A DNA stretch of 64,000 bases from Leucobacter tenebrionis (GCF_019884725.1 NZ_CP082322.1:3224001-3288000); one strand, 5' to 3'; positions 47,259 to 59,664 are shown, counted from the stretch's first letter. The notes: generated from the letters alone by a model not told the origin. Program-made: numbers and translations.

Positions 47259-48335
47259 GTGACCCGCACCATCAAGCTCGCCGTCCTTCCCGGCGACGGT
47301 ATCGGACCCGAGGTGATCGAGCAGGCCAATCGTGTGCTCGATGCCGTGCTCGCCGGCGGCGACGCGGTGCTCGACCGCACGGAGTTCAAGCTCGGCGCGG
47401 AGCGCTATCTGGCGACGGGCGAGACGCTGCCCGAGGCCGAGCAGGCCGAGATCGCGCAGCACGACGCGATCCTCTTCGGCGCGGTTGGCGGGGTTCCGGG
47501 GGATCCACGCCTGAAGAACGCCAACATCGAGCGCGGCCTGCTGCTCAAGCTGCGCTTCGATTTCGACCACTACGCCAACGTGCGGCCCTGCACCCTGTTC
47601 CCCGGGGTCGAGTCGACGCTGAGGAACCCGGGCGACGTCGACTTCGTCGTGGTGCGCGAGGGCACCGAGGGCCCCTACGCGGGCAACGGCGGCCGTCTGC
47701 GCGCCGACACCCCTCACGAGGTGGCCACCGAGGTCTCCGTGAACACCGCCTTCGGCATCGAGCGCGTCGTGCGGTACGCCTTCGAGGTGGCGAGCAAGCG
47801 GCCTCGCAAGAAGCTCACCTGGGTGCACAAGACGAACGTGCTCGTGCACGCCGGCGCCACCTGGCAGCGCATCGTGCAGGCCGTCTCGTCCGAGTACCCC
47901 GATATCGCCGTCGACTACATGCACGTCGACGCCGCGACGATCTTCATGGTGCAGGATCCGGCGCGCTTCGACGTCATCGTCACTGATAACCTGTTCGGTG
48001 ACATCCTCACAGACCTGGCCGGCGCCATCGGCGGCGGCATCGGGCTCGCAGCCAGCGGCAACATCAATCCCGACGGCACGTTCCCGAGCATGTTCGAACC
48101 CGTTCACGGTTCTGCGCCCGACATCGCGGGGCAGCAGAAGGCGGATCCGACCGCGGCGATCCTCTCCGCGGCTCTCATGCTCGACCACCTTGGCCTCGCG
48201 GCCGACGGCGACCGCGTACGCGACGCCGTGCGCGCCGATCTCGCATCCCGCATCGACCCCGCCACCGGCGCGGCCGCGGCGCGCACCACCGCAGAGGTGG
48301 GCAGCGCGATCATCGAGCGGCTTCCGGCGCGCTAG
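47259..48335 (+). CDS. leuB: 3-Isopropylmalate dehydrogenase
   Basis: This 358-residue enzyme has IPMDH/ICDH-family marks: [14 protein letters not shown] at residues 10-23, [32 protein letters not shown], the catalytic Lys in WVHKTNVL and the metal Asp block [31 protein letters not shown], plus [13 protein letters not shown]. It oxidatively decarboxylates 3-isopropylmalate in leucine synthesis. GTG 47259 follows GAAGAGGAGC. ilvE follows after 62 nt; branched-chain pathway genes are clustered. Confidence 0.94.
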   Translation: MTRTIKLAVLPGDGIGPEVIEQANRVLDAVLAGGDAVLDRTEFKLGAERYLATGETLPEAEQAEIAQHDAILFGAVGGVPGDPRLKNANIERGLLLKLRFDFDHYANVRPCTLFPGVESTLRNPGDVDFVVVREGTEGPYAGNGGRLRADTPHEVATEVSVNTAFGIERVVRYAFEVASKRPRKKLTWVHKTNVLVHAGATWQRIVQAVSSEYPDIAVDYMHVDAATIFMVQDPARFDVIVTDNLFGDILTDLAGAIGGGIGLAASGNINPDGTFPSMFEPVHGSAPDIAGQQKADPTAAILSAALMLDHLGLAADGDRVRDAVRADLASRIDPATGAAAARTTAEVGSAIIERLPAR

Positions 48336-48397
48336 ACCGCCGCACGGCCCAACACGAACACCCCTCACGGCCGCCCCTGGCGACAGAAAGCAACTCC

Positions 48398-49498
48398 ATG
48401 ACCGAGCTCACCTTCACCCGCACCCCGGCAAACCGCCTCCCCGACGCCGAGCGCGAGGCCGTCCTCGCCGACCCCGGTTTCGGCAAGCGCTTCACCGACC
48501 ACATGGTCTCGATCGTCTGGGACCGCGAGCGCGGCTGGCACGACGCCGAGGTGCTGCCCTACGGCCCGATTCCCATGGACCCCGCGTCGTCGGTGCTGCA
48601 CTACGGCCAGGAGATCTTCGAGGGGCTCAAGGCGTATCGCCACCCGAACGGGGACATCGTCACCTTCCGCCCCGAGGCCAATGCCCAGCGCCTCAATGAG
48701 AGCGCGGCCAGGCTCGCGCTGCCCGAGCTGCCGGTCGAGCTGTTCGTGCAGTCGATCCACGAGCTCGTGCGGGCCGACGCGGACTGGGTGCCGAGCGGCG
48801 CCGACCAGAGCCTCTATCTGCGTCCGTTCATGATCGCCGACGAGAGCTTCCTCGGGGTGCGAGCCGCCGAGCGCGCCCGCTTCCTCGTGATCGCCAGCCC
48901 GGCGGGCCCCTACTTCACGGGCGGCGTGAAGCCGGTGTCGATCTGGCTCTCCGGTGACCTCGCGCGCGCCGGCCGCGGCGGCACCGGTGCGGCGAAGTGC
49001 GGCGGCAACTACGCCTCGTCGCTGCTGCCGACGCGCATCGCGGCGCAGCACGACTGCGCCCAGGTGCTCTTCACCGACTCGGCGACGGAGGACACGATCG
49101 ACGAGCTCGGCGGCATGAATCTGTTCCTCGTGCACCGCGACGGCAAGCTCATCACGCCCGCCCTCAACGGCAACATCCTCGACGGCATCACCCGCAAGAG
49201 CCTCATCCGGCTCGCCGAAGACCGCGGACTCACCGTCGAGGAGCGCCAGGTGACCGTGAGCGAGTGGCGCGAGGGCGCCGCCGACGGCTCCATCACGGAG
49301 GCCTTCGCCTGCGGCACGGCCGCGGTGATCACGCCGATCCGCGAATTGAAGAGCGAGCAGGGCGTGCTCGTCGACTTCGGCGATCGGGCGCCCGGCGAGA
49401 TCACCATGTCGCTGCGCGAGGAGCTCACCGGTATCCAGTTCGGCACGGTCGAGGATCGCTTCGGCTGGGTGGATCGGATCGTCACCGCCGGGGAGTAG
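48398..49498 (+). CDS. ilvE: Branched-chain amino acid aminotransferase
   Basis: This 366-residue class IV PLP aminotransferase has [31 protein letters not shown] in the N-terminal half ([17 protein letters not shown]), [19 protein letters not shown] Lys in [16 protein letters not shown] near residue 205, and [15 protein letters not shown] near residue 305. It forms Leu, Ile and Val from their keto acids. It follows leuB by 62 nt. The FAH-family gene starts 85 nt further on, probably in the same transcript. Confidence 0.94.
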   Translation: MTELTFTRTPANRLPDAEREAVLADPGFGKRFTDHMVSIVWDRERGWHDAEVLPYGPIPMDPASSVLHYGQEIFEGLKAYRHPNGDIVTFRPEANAQRLNESAARLALPELPVELFVQSIHELVRADADWVPSGADQSLYLRPFMIADESFLGVRAAERARFLVIASPAGPYFTGGVKPVSIWLSGDLARAGRGGTGAAKCGGNYASSLLPTRIAAQHDCAQVLFTDSATEDTIDELGGMNLFLVHRDGKLITPALNGNILDGITRKSLIRLAEDRGLTVEERQVTVSEWREGAADGSITEAFACGTAAVITPIRELKSEQGVLVDFGDRAPGEITMSLREELTGIQFGTVEDRFGWVDRIVTAGE

Positions 49499-49583
49499 CG
49501 GACGGGCGGCTGACGTCGCGGGACGGGCGGAGCCCACGGCGGTCCGCCCGTATCCCAGCAGACACCAAGACGAAGAGGGGCAC

Positions 49584-50372
49584 ATGAAGGTCGTACGTTT
49601 CGAAGCAGAGGGCGAGATCTCCTACGGGGTTCTCGATGAGGCCGAAGACGGCAGCGGCGTCGAGATCGTCGAGCTGTCGTCGGATCCGCTCGTCTCCGGT
49701 TTCGACACCACCGGGCGCCGACTGCGCCTCGACGCCGTACGCCTGCTGGCGCCCGTGATCCCGCGCTCGAAGGTCGTCTGCGTCGGCAAGAACTACTCCG
49801 AGCACATCGAGGAGATGCGATCCGAGACCGGCGGCGACGCGCCGGAGGAACCGCTGCTGTTCCTGAAGCCCAACACCTCGGTGATCGGCCCGGGGGATCG
49901 CATCGTGCGGCCCGCGATCTCGGATCGCGTCGAGCACGAGGGCGAGCTGGCGATGGTGATCGGCGCCATCGCCAAGGATGTTCCCGAGGAGGACGCGCTG
50001 AAGTACGTCTTCGGGTTCACCTGCGCGAACGATGTGACCGCGCGCGACCTGCAGATCAAGGACGGGCAGTGGACCCGCGGCAAGGGCTTCGACACCTTCT
50101 GCCCGCTCGGGCCGGTCATCGAGACCGACCCCGACCTCGGCGACGCCCGCGTCGTGACCCGCGTGAACGGCGAGGTGCGCCAGGACGGGCGGACGTCGCA
50201 GCTCATCTTCTCGCTCGCGCGCATCGTCGCGCACGCCTCGCAGGCGTTCACGCTGCTGCCCGGGGACGTGATCCTCACGGGCACGCCCGCGGGAGTCGGG
50301 CGCCTCGAAGCAGGAGACACGGTCGAGGTCGAGATCGACGGGATCGGAATCCTGCGTAACACCGTGGTGTGA
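49584..50372 (+). CDS. Fumarylacetoacetate hydrolase family protein
   Basis: This 262-residue protein has the FAH-family core: [16 protein letters not shown] at about residue 62, [18 protein letters not shown], the metal-binding [13 protein letters not shown] (Glu ligands), [15 protein letters not shown], and [17 protein letters not shown]. Family members are acylpyruvases, isomerases or oxaloacetate decarboxylases; the substrate is not readable. It follows ilvE and in related Microbacteriaceae often precedes gltX. ATG follows GAAGAGGGGCAC. Confidence 0.88.
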   Translation: MKVVRFEAEGEISYGVLDEAEDGSGVEIVELSSDPLVSGFDTTGRRLRLDAVRLLAPVIPRSKVVCVGKNYSEHIEEMRSETGGDAPEEPLLFLKPNTSVIGPGDRIVRPAISDRVEHEGELAMVIGAIAKDVPEEDALKYVFGFTCANDVTARDLQIKDGQWTRGKGFDTFCPLGPVIETDPDLGDARVVTRVNGEVRQDGRTSQLIFSLARIVAHASQAFTLLPGDVILTGTPAGVGRLEAGDTVEVEIDGIGILRNTVV

Positions 50373-50457
50373 CGAGCTCGCGCCGGTGTAGCATGACGCG
50401 ACGGGCGACGGCGATCCTGCCGCGCTGCGAGAGCCAGATCGAACGGACGGTGCTGAG

Positions 50458-51576
50458 ATGGCAGCCGACACCCCCGCTCCGCCCCGCTTCGGCGTCGAGG
50501 AAGAGTATCTGCTGCTCGACGCGACGACCGGCCTGCCTCGCGACGGCGCCGACGGCATGATCGCGGCGCTGCCCGGGCTGCGCGCCGAGCACGAGTACTT
50601 CCACAGCCAGCTTGAGACCGCCACGCCGCCGTGCACTCGCGCAGCGGAGGCGTTCGACTCGCTCGCGGAGTTCCGCACCGCTGCCTCGCGCGCCGCGACG
50701 GATCGGGGTCTCGTGCTCGCGGGCACCGGCCTGCCGCCGGTGGGCGGCGACGCTCCCGGCCGGGTCACGGAGAACGAGCGGTACCGGGAGATCGATCGCA
50801 CGATGCGGGGCATGGTGCACCGCTATTACTCGACGGGCACCCACGTGCACGTGGAGGTCCCCTCGCGGGACGCGGGCGTCGAGGTCTTCGCGCGCATCGC
50901 CCGGTGGTCGCCCGTGCTCGTCGCGCTGACGAGCAACTCGCCGATCTGGCTCGGGGGCGACTCGGGCTATGCGAGCTGGCGGTATCTGCAACTGCAGCAG
51001 TGGCCGAGCTCGGGCTACCCGCCGAGCTTCGCCGATGCGGCAGGATACGACGAGGTGGTGCAGCAGCTCGTGAGGGCGGGCGCGCTGCTCGACACGGCGC
51101 TCGTGAACTGGTCGATCCGGCTCTCCGAGAAGTTCCCCACGATCGAGCTGCGCACCGCCGACGCCCAGCTCGAGAGCGGCGACGCGGTATCGTTCGCCCT
51201 CATCTTCCGCGCGCTCGCGCACCGCGCGCTACAGGAGCGGGAGACCGGTGCCCCGGTTCCCGAGTATCAGCGCGACGCGCTGCGGGGCGCGCACTGGGTC
51301 GCGGCGCGGAACGGACTCGGGTCCGAACTGGTGGATCCCGAGAGCGGGGCTCCGCGGGCGGCCGCCGAGGTGGTCGCCGATCTCCTCTCCCACGTCGCCG
51401 AATCGCTCGAGGCCGCCGGCGACCTCGAGCGTGTGCAGCGCTTCCTCGAGCGCCGGCTCGCCGACGGGGGAGGGGCCGCGCTGCAGCGGCGGGCCTGGCA
51501 GCGCGGCGGCATCGATGCGCTGCTCGAGCTCTATCGCGAGGCCTCGTCGGCCGACTCCATGTCTTCGTCGAGATGA
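50458..51576 (+). CDS. Carboxylate-amine ligase, YbdK/GCS2 family
   Basis: This 372-residue ATP-grasp-like protein belongs to the glutamate-cysteine ligase 2 family: FGVEEEYLLLDATTGLP at residues 11-27 (metal/ATP-site EEEY), HSQLETATPPC, TGTHVHVEVPSRDAGVEV (His/Glu), SNSPIWLGGDSGYASWRY and TIELRTADAQLE. YbdK has weak glutamate-cysteine ligase activity in E. coli; the physiological product here is unknown. No glutathione synthase is near. The ribosome-binding site is weak; TAGCAT 60 nt upstream could be its -10. Confidence 0.85.
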   Translation: MAADTPAPPRFGVEEEYLLLDATTGLPRDGADGMIAALPGLRAEHEYFHSQLETATPPCTRAAEAFDSLAEFRTAASRAATDRGLVLAGTGLPPVGGDAPGRVTENERYREIDRTMRGMVHRYYSTGTHVHVEVPSRDAGVEVFARIARWSPVLVALTSNSPIWLGGDSGYASWRYLQLQQWPSSGYPPSFADAAGYDEVVQQLVRAGALLDTALVNWSIRLSEKFPTIELRTADAQLESGDAVSFALIFRALAHRALQERETGAPVPEYQRDALRGAHWVAARNGLGSELVDPESGAPRAAAEVVADLLSHVAESLEAAGDLERVQRFLERRLADGGGAALQRRAWQRGGIDALLELYREASSADSMSSSR

Positions 51577-51728
51577 CGCGTGCGGCCCCTCTTCGGCGGG
51601 TTCTGGGCTCCGAGCGTCATCTCGATAACGGTACCCAGCGGGCGGAAAGCGGCGAAGCCCCGGTTCGCGACGACCCCTGATCATCCTCGGGTACACTCGG
51701 GGCACCGAGCCGCGAAGAGGAGGCAGAG

Positions 51729-53072
51729 GTGGCGAGCGGATGGCAGGCACTGCGCCGCGGCGAATCGGCGAGCGAGCGCCGGCGACAGCTCGAGCGCGCC
51801 CACGAGCAGTTCGTGGGCTCCGCCGCGATCGCCGCCGATCGGGAAGCGCGTGAGCGATTCGCCGAGCAGGTCGCGCTGCGGCCGGTGGTGCTGGAGTCGT
51901 GGTTGCGTTCGCAGCGTCGCACCATCGACCCCGATCGCCCGCCCGACAGGCCGGCGCTGAGCGAGGATCAGCTCGCCGAGCTTCGCCGCGTGCATCCGAT
52001 CGGCCGCGTGCTGCCGGTCATCGAGCGCCTGCTGCTCGACGCGGCCGAGGACGCCGGTTTCATCGTCGCCGTCGGGGACGCCGCAGGCCGGCTGCTCTGG
52101 GTCGACGGAGACTTCCGCCTCCGGTCTCGGGCGGAGGACATGGGCTTCCGGGCGGGCATGGACTGGTCGGAGGGGTCCGTCGGCACGAGCGCCCCCGGGA
52201 GTGCGCTCGCGCTCGACCACGCGATCCAGGTGCTCGGCGCCGAGCACTACAACCGGGCCGTGCACCAGTGGAGCTGCACCGCGGCGCCCGTGCACAACCC
52301 CGAGACCGGGGCGATCATCGGCGTGATCGACGTGACGGGAGGCGACAGCGCCGCCTCGCGGCACATCCTGCCCCTCGTCGAGGCGACGCTCGGAGCCGTC
52401 GAGGCCGAACTGAAACTCGAGTCGCTCAGGGACCTCATCGAAGAACGGCGGAGCGCCGGAGCCCGACCTGCGCCCCGCTCGTCTTCCACGACGCGTCTCG
52501 TCGTGCTGGGCCGCGATCCCGCGATCCTCGAGCACGGCGACGCGTCGCTCCCGCTCACCGGCAGGCACGCCGAGATCCTGCTCGCGCTCGCCGCGGCACC
52601 GCAGGGGCTCACGGCCGCGGCACTGGCGGAGGAGGTCTACGGCACCGCCGGTTCCGAGCAGACCCTGCGAGCGGAGCTGGTCCGTCTGCGCAAGTGGTGC
52701 GAGCAGGCTGGGATCGATCTCGGTCTCTCCTCGCGCCCGTACCGCATGGCTCAGAGGATCCGCATCGACGGGATCGAGATGCTCGAAGCGCTGGAGCGCG
52801 GGGCGCACCGTCTCGCGCTCGCCGCCTACGAGGGGCCGGTGCTTCCCGCCTCGACCGCGCCGGTGGCTGAGAGGCTGCGGAGCGAGGTCGATGCCACGCT
52901 CCGCGAGGCGATGCTGCAGTCGGCGGGGGCGGATCCGCTCTTCGAGTACGCGCAGCACTGGGCGGGCGACGACGCCGAGGTGTGGGAGACCCTGCTGCAG
53001 GTGCTGCCGCCGCTGTCGCCGAAGCGCGCACGTGTGGTCGCAAGGCTCGAGGCGCTCGACGACGGCGGGTGA
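51729..53072 (+). CDS. GAF-domain transcriptional regulator (AcoR-like N-terminal half)
   Basis: This 447-residue protein starts with an AcoR-like segment ([13 protein letters not shown]), then a GAF sensor domain (about 95-215; [58 protein letters not shown]). It lacks the AAA+ sigma-54 module; instead the C-terminal half (about 265-440) holds a winged-helix-like region ([30 protein letters not shown]). Such regulators in actinobacteria lie directly upstream of acetaldehyde dehydrogenase operons and probably activate them on sensing the alcohol or aldehyde. GTG 51729 follows GAAGAGGAGGC. The ALDH gene follows after 163 nt containing repeat sites. Confidence 0.85.
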   Translation: MASGWQALRRGESASERRRQLERAHEQFVGSAAIAADREARERFAEQVALRPVVLESWLRSQRRTIDPDRPPDRPALSEDQLAELRRVHPIGRVLPVIERLLLDAAEDAGFIVAVGDAAGRLLWVDGDFRLRSRAEDMGFRAGMDWSEGSVGTSAPGSALALDHAIQVLGAEHYNRAVHQWSCTAAPVHNPETGAIIGVIDVTGGDSAASRHILPLVEATLGAVEAELKLESLRDLIEERRSAGARPAPRSSSTTRLVVLGRDPAILEHGDASLPLTGRHAEILLALAAAPQGLTAAALAEEVYGTAGSEQTLRAELVRLRKWCEQAGIDLGLSSRPYRMAQRIRIDGIEMLEALERGAHRLALAAYEGPVLPASTAPVAERLRSEVDATLREAMLQSAGADPLFEYAQHWAGDDAEVWETLLQVLPPLSPKRARVVARLEALDDGG

Positions 53073-53082
53073 GGGGAGGGGC

Positions 53083-53203
53083 CGGGTCAGGAGCCCGGGT
53101 CAGGAGATCCTTGGACACCCTCTGCTCGGCGGCCGCGCGATGCAACGTTCGTGCAACGGTGCCGGGCGTAGTCTCCGAGCACCGGGAGTCCCTCGACTCC
53201 CGG
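53083..53203. promoter_or_regulatory. Repeat-rich regulatory region of the aldehyde dehydrogenase operon
   Basis: Three signals stand in order: CGGGTCAGGAG twice (53083-53093 and 53096-53106, 13-bp period), TGCAACG twice (53141-53147 and 53152-53158, 11-bp period), a possible -10 TAGTCT (53169-53174), and a hairpin of 9-bp arms with a 4-nt loop (CCGGGAGTC 53182-53190 and GACTCCCGG 53195-53203) in the leader. The TGCAACG pair suits an activator site for the GAF regulator. Confidence 0.5.
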
Positions 53204-53235
53204 AATCCAGACAACGACGTCAGAGGAGACCCATC

Positions 53236-54745
<1,510 letters not shown>

Positions 54746-54759
<14 letters not shown>

Positions 54760-55222
54760 GCCGGAGGCCTGCGGGGCGCCGGGGGCGGATCCCTCGGCAC
54801 CCGCCTCGCCCTCGTCCGAGATCCCCGGATGCGTGGATGCGCGCCCGGAGGTCGAGGGCGAGACCGCGAGCCGCCTCGCCTTCACCCCGAAGGCGATCGA
54901 GCTCATCGACCTGCTGTGGGAGATGCACGGACCGCTCATGTTCCATCAGTCGGGCGGGTGCTGCGACGGCAGCGCGCCCATGTGCTACCAGCGGGGCGAG
55001 TTCAAGACCGGCGGCCAGGATGTGCTGCTCGGCACCCTGGAGCTGCCGCCGATCCATCCCGGCGAGGACCGGCGCGAGATCGAGTTCTGGATGTCGCGCG
55101 AGCAGTTCGCTGTCTGGAGCCACACCCACCTCACGGTCGATGCGGTACCCGGCCGCGGCTCGGGCTTCTCGCTCGAGGCGCCCGAGGGGCAGCGCTTCCT
55201 CATCCGCTCCCGCCTGATCTGA
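54746..55222 (+). CDS. DUF779 family protein
   Basis: This 158-residue protein has the DUF779 core: [35 protein letters not shown] ([14 protein letters not shown] at residues 67-80, rich in Cys and likely metal-binding), ILG-like GTLELPP and [23 protein letters not shown]779 genes accompany short-chain aldehyde dehydrogenases in many bacteria; their role is unknown. A Pro/Ala-rich N-terminus precedes the core. The start overlaps the ALDH stop by 14 nt, so it is co-translated. Confidence 0.9.
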
Positions 55223-55295
55223 GCGCGCGCGGGAGGCAGGGTTGTGTGCCGCACCCTCCTCCCGCGGGCGCCCGTCCCGGTAATAGGGTGGAGGC

Positions 55296-56126
55296 ATGAC
55301 CGAGCAGCGCGCCCACAACGGATTCACCCTCCCCGCAATCGGCTTCGGCACCTACCGTTTGAACGGGAAGTCGGGCGCCGCCGCCGTGACGGAGGCGGTG
55401 CGGAGCGGCTATCGCCTGCTCGACTCGGCGTTCCGCTACGAGAACGAGGGAGCCGTGGGTCGGGGGCTGCGGGATTCCGGGGCGGATCGGGGCTCGATCG
55501 TCTTCACCAGCAAGCTTCCGGGCCGCCACCACGAGTACGACGCCGCCCTGTGCACGATCGAGGAGAGCGTCTATCGCTCGGGCCTCGACGCGATCGATCT
55601 CTACCTGATCCACTGGCCCAACCCGCTCACCGACCTGTACGTCGGAGCGTGGCGCGCCCTCATCGAAGCGCGCGAGCGCGGGCTCGTGCGCCAGATCGGG
55701 GTCTCCAACTTCCTGCCCGAGCACCTCGATCGGCTCGAGCGCGAGACGGGGGTGCTGCCGGTCGTGAACCAGATCGAGCTGCACCCCTACTTCCCGCAGC
55801 TCGACGCCGTCGAGTACCACCGCGAGCGCGGCATCATCACGGAGGCCTGGAGCCCGGTGGGCCGCGGCAACGACCTCGCCGAGCAGCCGGTGATCGCCGA
55901 GATCGCGCGGGCGCACGGGATCACGCCGATCCAGGCCATCCTCGCCTGGCACGTCGCCCGCGGTGTGGTGCCGCTGCCAAAGTCCGCCGACCCCGAGCGC
56001 CAGCGCGAGAACCTCGCCGCGGCAGATGTCGTGCTCTCGGCCGACGAGGTCGACGCGATCTCGGCCCTCGGGCGCCCGGACGGCCGCCTCAAGGACCAGG
56101 ATCCCGCCGTCTACGAGGAGTTCTGA
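55296..56126 (+). CDS. Aldo/keto reductase
   Basis: This 276-residue TIM-barrel oxidoreductase has the AKR sites: GFGTYRLNG, YRLLDSAFRYENEGAVGRGL (catalytic Asp and Tyr), FTSKLPG (catalytic Lys), DLYLIHWPNP (His), GVSNFLPEHL, VVNQIELHPYFPQ and VPLPKSADPERQREN (NADPH binding). The catalytic Asp-Tyr-Lys-His tetrad is complete. It reduces aldehydes or ketones. TAGGGT (55284-55289) lies 6 nt before the ATG, so it is leaderless and separate from the ALDH operon. Confidence 0.92.
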   Translation: MTEQRAHNGFTLPAIGFGTYRLNGKSGAAAVTEAVRSGYRLLDSAFRYENEGAVGRGLRDSGADRGSIVFTSKLPGRHHEYDAALCTIEESVYRSGLDAIDLYLIHWPNPLTDLYVGAWRALIEARERGLVRQIGVSNFLPEHLDRLERETGVLPVVNQIELHPYFPQLDAVEYHRERGIITEAWSPVGRGNDLAEQPVIAEIARAHGITPIQAILAWHVARGVVPLPKSADPERQRENLAAADVVLSADEVDAISALGRPDGRLKDQDPAVYEEF

Positions 56127-56216
56127 GCCCGCGGCTCGGCGCGGGTCGCCCGGCTCTCGGAGCCCGAGATCGCCTCCGGGATCCCTCACCCAGACGCGGA
56201 TGAGACAATGGGGGCG

Positions 56217-57518
56217 ATGGATCCCAATAAACTCAACCACGACGCGTCACCCGCCGAGGGCAAGCTGATCAAGACCCGCTCGCGCGGCGACGGGGCGCGC
56301 CCGCAGGTCAGGCCGAAGACCGAGGGCTGGAAGCAGCTCACCAGCCCCGACGGCCGGCCGACGCTGCAGTTCGCGTCGCCCCGCGTCAAGCAGCCCGCCA
56401 CCCACCTCGCCGACATGACGCTCGCGGAGCGCGAGGCGAAGGTCGTGGAGATGGGGCTGCCGAAGTTCAGGGCGAAGCAGCTCTCGAAGCACTACTTCGA
56501 GCACCGCACCACCGATCCCGAGCAGATGACGGATCTGCCGAAGGACCGCCGCGCGGAGCTCGCCGAGGCCTTCTTCCCGCCGCTGCTCACCGAGGTGAAG
56601 CGTCTGGTCACCGACGACGGCGCGACGATCAAGTTCCTGTGGCGCCTCTTCGACGGCGCGCTCGTCGAGTCGGTGCTCATGCGCTACCCGGGCCGCATCA
56701 CGCTCTGCGTGTCGAGCCAGTGCGGCTGCGGCATGAACTGCCCCTTCTGCGCGACGGGCCAGGCCGGGCTCACGCGCAACATGTCGACCGCCGAGATCCT
56801 CGATCAGGTGGTGCAGGCCAACCGCGTCATCGCCGAGGGCGGCCTGGGTCGCATGCGCGAGGCGGGCAACGGGGCCGAGCCCGAGCGGGTCAACAACATC
56901 GTGTTCATGGGCATGGGCGAGCCGCTCGCCAACTACAAGCGCGTGATGAACGCGGTGCACCGCATGATCGCGCCGTCGCCCGAGGGCCTCGGCATGTCGG
57001 CGCGCGGCATCACGGTGTCGACGGTCGGCCTGGCGCCGGCGATCCGCAAGCTGGCCGACGAGGACATCCCCATCACCTTCGCGCTCTCGCTGCACGCGCC
57101 GGACGACGAGCTGCGCGACGATCTGATCCCGGTGAACAGCCGTTGGAAGGTCGAGGAGGTGCTCGACGCGGCCTACCACTACTACGAGACGACGGGCCGC
57201 CGCGTGTCGATCGAGTACGCGCTCATCAAGGACATGAACGACCACGCCTGGCGCGCCGACCTGCTGGCCGACAAGCTCAACGCCCGGGGCAGGGGCTGGG
57301 TGCACGTCAACCCGATCCCGCTCAACCCCACGCCGGGTTCCATCTGGACCTCGTCGACGCGCGAGGTCACCCGCGAGTTCGTCGACCGTCTCAACGCGGC
57401 GGGGATCCCGACCACCCTGCGCGACACCCGCGGCAAGGAGATCGACGGCGCCTGCGGGCAGCTCGTCGCGACGGAGCAGGACAAGGCAGAGGCCGCGGCG
57501 TTCGCCGAGGCCGGCTAG
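56217..57518 (+). CDS. rlmN: 23S rRNA (adenine2503-C2)-methyltransferase RlmN
   Basis: This 433-residue radical-SAM enzyme has [18 protein letters not shown] (iron-sulfur CxxxCxxC near residue 175), [66 protein letters not shown] and the second catalytic Cys in [11 protein letters not shown]. It methylates A2503 of 23S rRNA and a tRNA adenosine. It has a roughly 60-residue N-terminal extension. GACAAT (56204-56209) is 7 nt before ATG 56217, suggesting a leaderless start over ATG 56208. It ends 1 nt from the convergent aminotransferase gene. Confidence 0.94.
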   Translation: MDPNKLNHDASPAEGKLIKTRSRGDGARPQVRPKTEGWKQLTSPDGRPTLQFASPRVKQPATHLADMTLAEREAKVVEMGLPKFRAKQLSKHYFEHRTTDPEQMTDLPKDRRAELAEAFFPPLLTEVKRLVTDDGATIKFLWRLFDGALVESVLMRYPGRITLCVSSQCGCGMNCPFCATGQAGLTRNMSTAEILDQVVQANRVIAEGGLGRMREAGNGAEPERVNNIVFMGMGEPLANYKRVMNAVHRMIAPSPEGLGMSARGITVSTVGLAPAIRKLADEDIPITFALSLHAPDDELRDDLIPVNSRWKVEEVLDAAYHYYETTGRRVSIEYALIKDMNDHAWRADLLADKLNARGRGWVHVNPIPLNPTPGSIWTSSTREVTREFVDRLNAAGIPTTLRDTRGKEIDGACGQLVATEQDKAEAAAFAEAG

Positions 57519-57519
57519 A

Positions 57520-58620
57520 TCAGCGGCCCAGCGCCCGCGCGAGCAGTTCCACGTCGTCGGCGGTGTTCCAGAGATGGAACGCGATGCGCGCATTCCCGGC
57601 TCGACCCGAAGCCGTGATGCCGCCGGCGGTCAGCGCTGCGAGTGCGGTGCCGTCGGGGTCGGCCCAGGTCACGATGGCCGAATCGCCCGCGGGCAGATCC
57701 AGCACCTCGCGCGCCGCGTTCGCGAGCTCGAGGTCGTGCGCGTGCACGGCGCGCGGATCGAGCGCCGCCAGGGCTCCGAGCGCGGCCTCGGTGCCGCCGA
57801 GCGCCGGCCACGCCGGGGAGACGTCGAAGCGCCCCGCTCCGGCCGCGAGCGGCATGTGATCGGTGTAGCACGAACTCCAGACGTCGTCGGCCGAGTACCA
57901 GCCGGCGGCCAGCGGCACCAGCTGCTCGTCGAGCCCGGCTCGCACGGTGAGGAAGGCGGTGCCTCGCGGGGCGCACAGCCACTTGTAGGCATGGCAGACC
58001 GTGAAGTCGAACGGATCCGCCCCCACGGGCAGCCAGCCGAGCGACTGGGTGAGGTCGACGAGGGTGCGCGCCCCGACCTGTTCCGCCGCGGCTCTGATCG
58101 CCTCGGCATCCGCGACCTCGCCCGTCGCCGACTGCACGAGCGAGAAGGCCACGAGTGCGGTGTCCGTGCGCAGCTCCTCGGCGAGTCGCGAGACGGGCGC
58201 ATATCGCACGCGCACGCCGCGATGGGCGAGCTGCTCGAGCGGATGTGCCAGGGATGCGAAGTCGCCGGCGGCGCACAGCACCTCGGCGCCGTCGGGCACC
58301 GAGCTCGCGACCACGGAGACGAGCTGCGAGGCCTGCGAGCCGAGCGCGACCCGGTCGACGGCGACGCCGGCGAGACGGGCGTAGTGCTCGCGGCACCGCT
58401 CCGCCTGCCCGCCGAGCGCGCGGGCGTCCGCGCGGCCGGCCGCCCAGTCGTCGATGAATCCGCGCATCGCCGCGGCGGTTGCCGCCGTCGGCAGGCCCGC
58501 CGTGCACGCCGAGAGGTAGCCGGGCGGGGCTGAGAAGCCGAGCTCGGCGATGGGCAGGGGTGCCGGCTGCGCGGCGGATCGGGAGTCGGCCGGGGACTGC
58601 GCTGCGGAGGCGGTGTTCAT
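57520..58620 (-). CDS. Class V PLP aminotransferase (cysteine desulfurase/kynureninase-like)
   Basis: This 366-residue fold-type I enzyme has the PLP Lys in VCHAYKWLCAPRGTAFL at about residue 225, preceded by LVDLTQSLGWLPVG (PLP-binding Asp region) and followed by WSSCYTDHMPLAAGAGRFD. The N-terminal SAPPGYLSACTAGLP is typical of the isopenicillin-epimerase/kynureninase-like branch. The substrate is unknown; cysteine desulfurase, kynureninase and amino acid epimerase or lyase are all possible. It is divergent from a LysR regulator across an AT-rich operator region and probably its target. Confidence 0.82.
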   Translation of the reverse strand: MNTASAAQSPADSRSAAQPAPLPIAELGFSAPPGYLSACTAGLPTAATAAAMRGFIDDWAAGRADARALGGQAERCREHYARLAGVAVDRVALGSQASQLVSVVASSVPDGAEVLCAAGDFASLAHPLEQLAHRGVRVRYAPVSRLAEELRTDTALVAFSLVQSATGEVADAEAIRAAAEQVGARTLVDLTQSLGWLPVGADPFDFTVCHAYKWLCAPRGTAFLTVRAGLDEQLVPLAAGWYSADDVWSSCYTDHMPLAAGAGRFDVSPAWPALGGTEAALGALAALDPRAVHAHDLELANAAREVLDLPAGDSAIVTWADPDGTALAALTAGGITASGRAGNARIAFHLWNTADDVELLARALGR

Positions 58621-58648
58621 GAGGCCAGGTTAGGAGACCCCCATGCAT

Positions 58649-58665
58649 AATGAAACAGAATCATT
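58649..58665. promoter_or_regulatory. Candidate LysR operator
   Basis: AATGA, 7 nt, TCATT: a dyad in an unusually AT-rich 60-bp stretch between the divergent aminotransferase and LysR genes. LysR regulators bind T-N11-A dyads of this size in such positions. Confidence 0.5.
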
Positions 58666-58713
58666 CTTATATTTTGCTTCGCTTCCGGTTATGTCCGGCG
58701 TACAATCGAGGCC

Positions 58714-59664
58714 ATGAGCACCCAGCGAACCGCCGATCCGCTCGGCTCGATCGACTCCACCGAGCTGCGCATTCTGCATGCCCTCGCGACCACTGGCTCC
58801 CTGACCGCCGCCGCCGTGAGCCTGGGGCTGAGCCAGCCCGCGGTGAGTCAGCGCATCAAGCGCGTCGAGACACGGCTCGCCGTGCCGCTGATCGAACGCA
58901 GCGGACGCGGGATCCGGCTGACGCCCGCCGGTCGGATCCTCGCCGACCACGGACGCACGGTCGTCGCCGAGATCGATGCGGCGCTCGCGGCGATCGACGA
59001 CCTGCGCGGCGAGCGCGCGGGCACGCTGCGCATGGTGGGCTTCCCGAGTGCGAGCGCGACCCTCGTGCCGGCGCTCATGCGCGGGCTCGCCGTGGACGCC
59101 CCCGACGTGGCGCTGCAGTACCGCGAAGCCGAGCCTCCGGCGGCGACCGCGATGCTGCGCGACGGCGAGGTCGACTGCGCGCTCATCTTCGACTACGAAG
59201 GGGCGGCCGAACTGCCCGCGGGCAGCGCCTTTCTGCCGCTGTGGCGCGAGGAGGTGCGGCTCGTCGTCTCGGATGACCGGGCGAGCGGCGAGGCCGCGGT
59301 GAAGCTCGGCGAGTTCTCGGCCGACCACTGGATCGCCGGCTGCGAGAAGTGCCGGGGCCACCTGCTCAGCGCGGCGGGGGAGGCCGGATTCGAGCCCGAC
59401 ATCATCCAGGAGACCGACAACGTTCCCGCGATGCTCGCGATGGCGGCCGCGGGCGGCGCGGTCGCGCTCGTACCGGGACTCGCGCTCGCCGCGGCGCGCA
59501 CGTTGCCCGACGACGCCGTCGCCCTTCCGCTCGATCCGCCTCGCTACCGCACGATCGGGCTCGTCTCGATGGCGACGGCGAACGAGAGCCCGCAGGTGCG
59601 TCTCGCCAAGCGGCTGCTCGCGGGCGTCGACGGATCGTGCTGGGGGCTGGAGCCGGTCGCGTGA
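58714..59664 (+). CDS. LysR-family transcriptional regulator
   Basis: This 316-residue protein has an N-terminal helix-turn-helix (LRILHALATTGSLTAAAVSLGLSQPAVSQRIKRVE, residues 18-52 in parts, then LIERSGRGIRLTPAG) and a two-lobed effector domain (about 105-310; LRMVGFPSASATLVPALM, WIAGCEKCRGHLL, GGAVALVPGLAL). TACAAT (58702-58707) is 6 nt before the ATG, so it is leaderless. The MFS transporter starts inside its stop codon region (4-nt overlap). It probably controls the divergent aminotransferase and the transporter. Confidence 0.9.
   Translation: MSTQRTADPLGSIDSTELRILHALATTGSLTAAAVSLGLSQPAVSQRIKRVETRLAVPLIERSGRGIRLTPAGRILADHGRTVVAEIDAALAAIDDLRGERAGTLRMVGFPSASATLVPALMRGLAVDAPDVALQYREAEPPAATAMLRDGEVDCALIFDYEGAAELPAGSAFLPLWREEVRLVVSDDRASGEAAVKLGEFSADHWIAGCEKCRGHLLSAAGEAGFEPDIIQETDNVPAMLAMAAAGGAVALVPGLALAAARTLPDDAVALPLDPPRYRTIGLVSMATANESPQVRLAKRLLAGVDGSCWGLEPVA

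Noticed and set aside
46886-47389. Minus-strand frame across the tRNA-Glu gene
   Set aside because: It is an artefact of reading the tRNA and its flanks in reverse.
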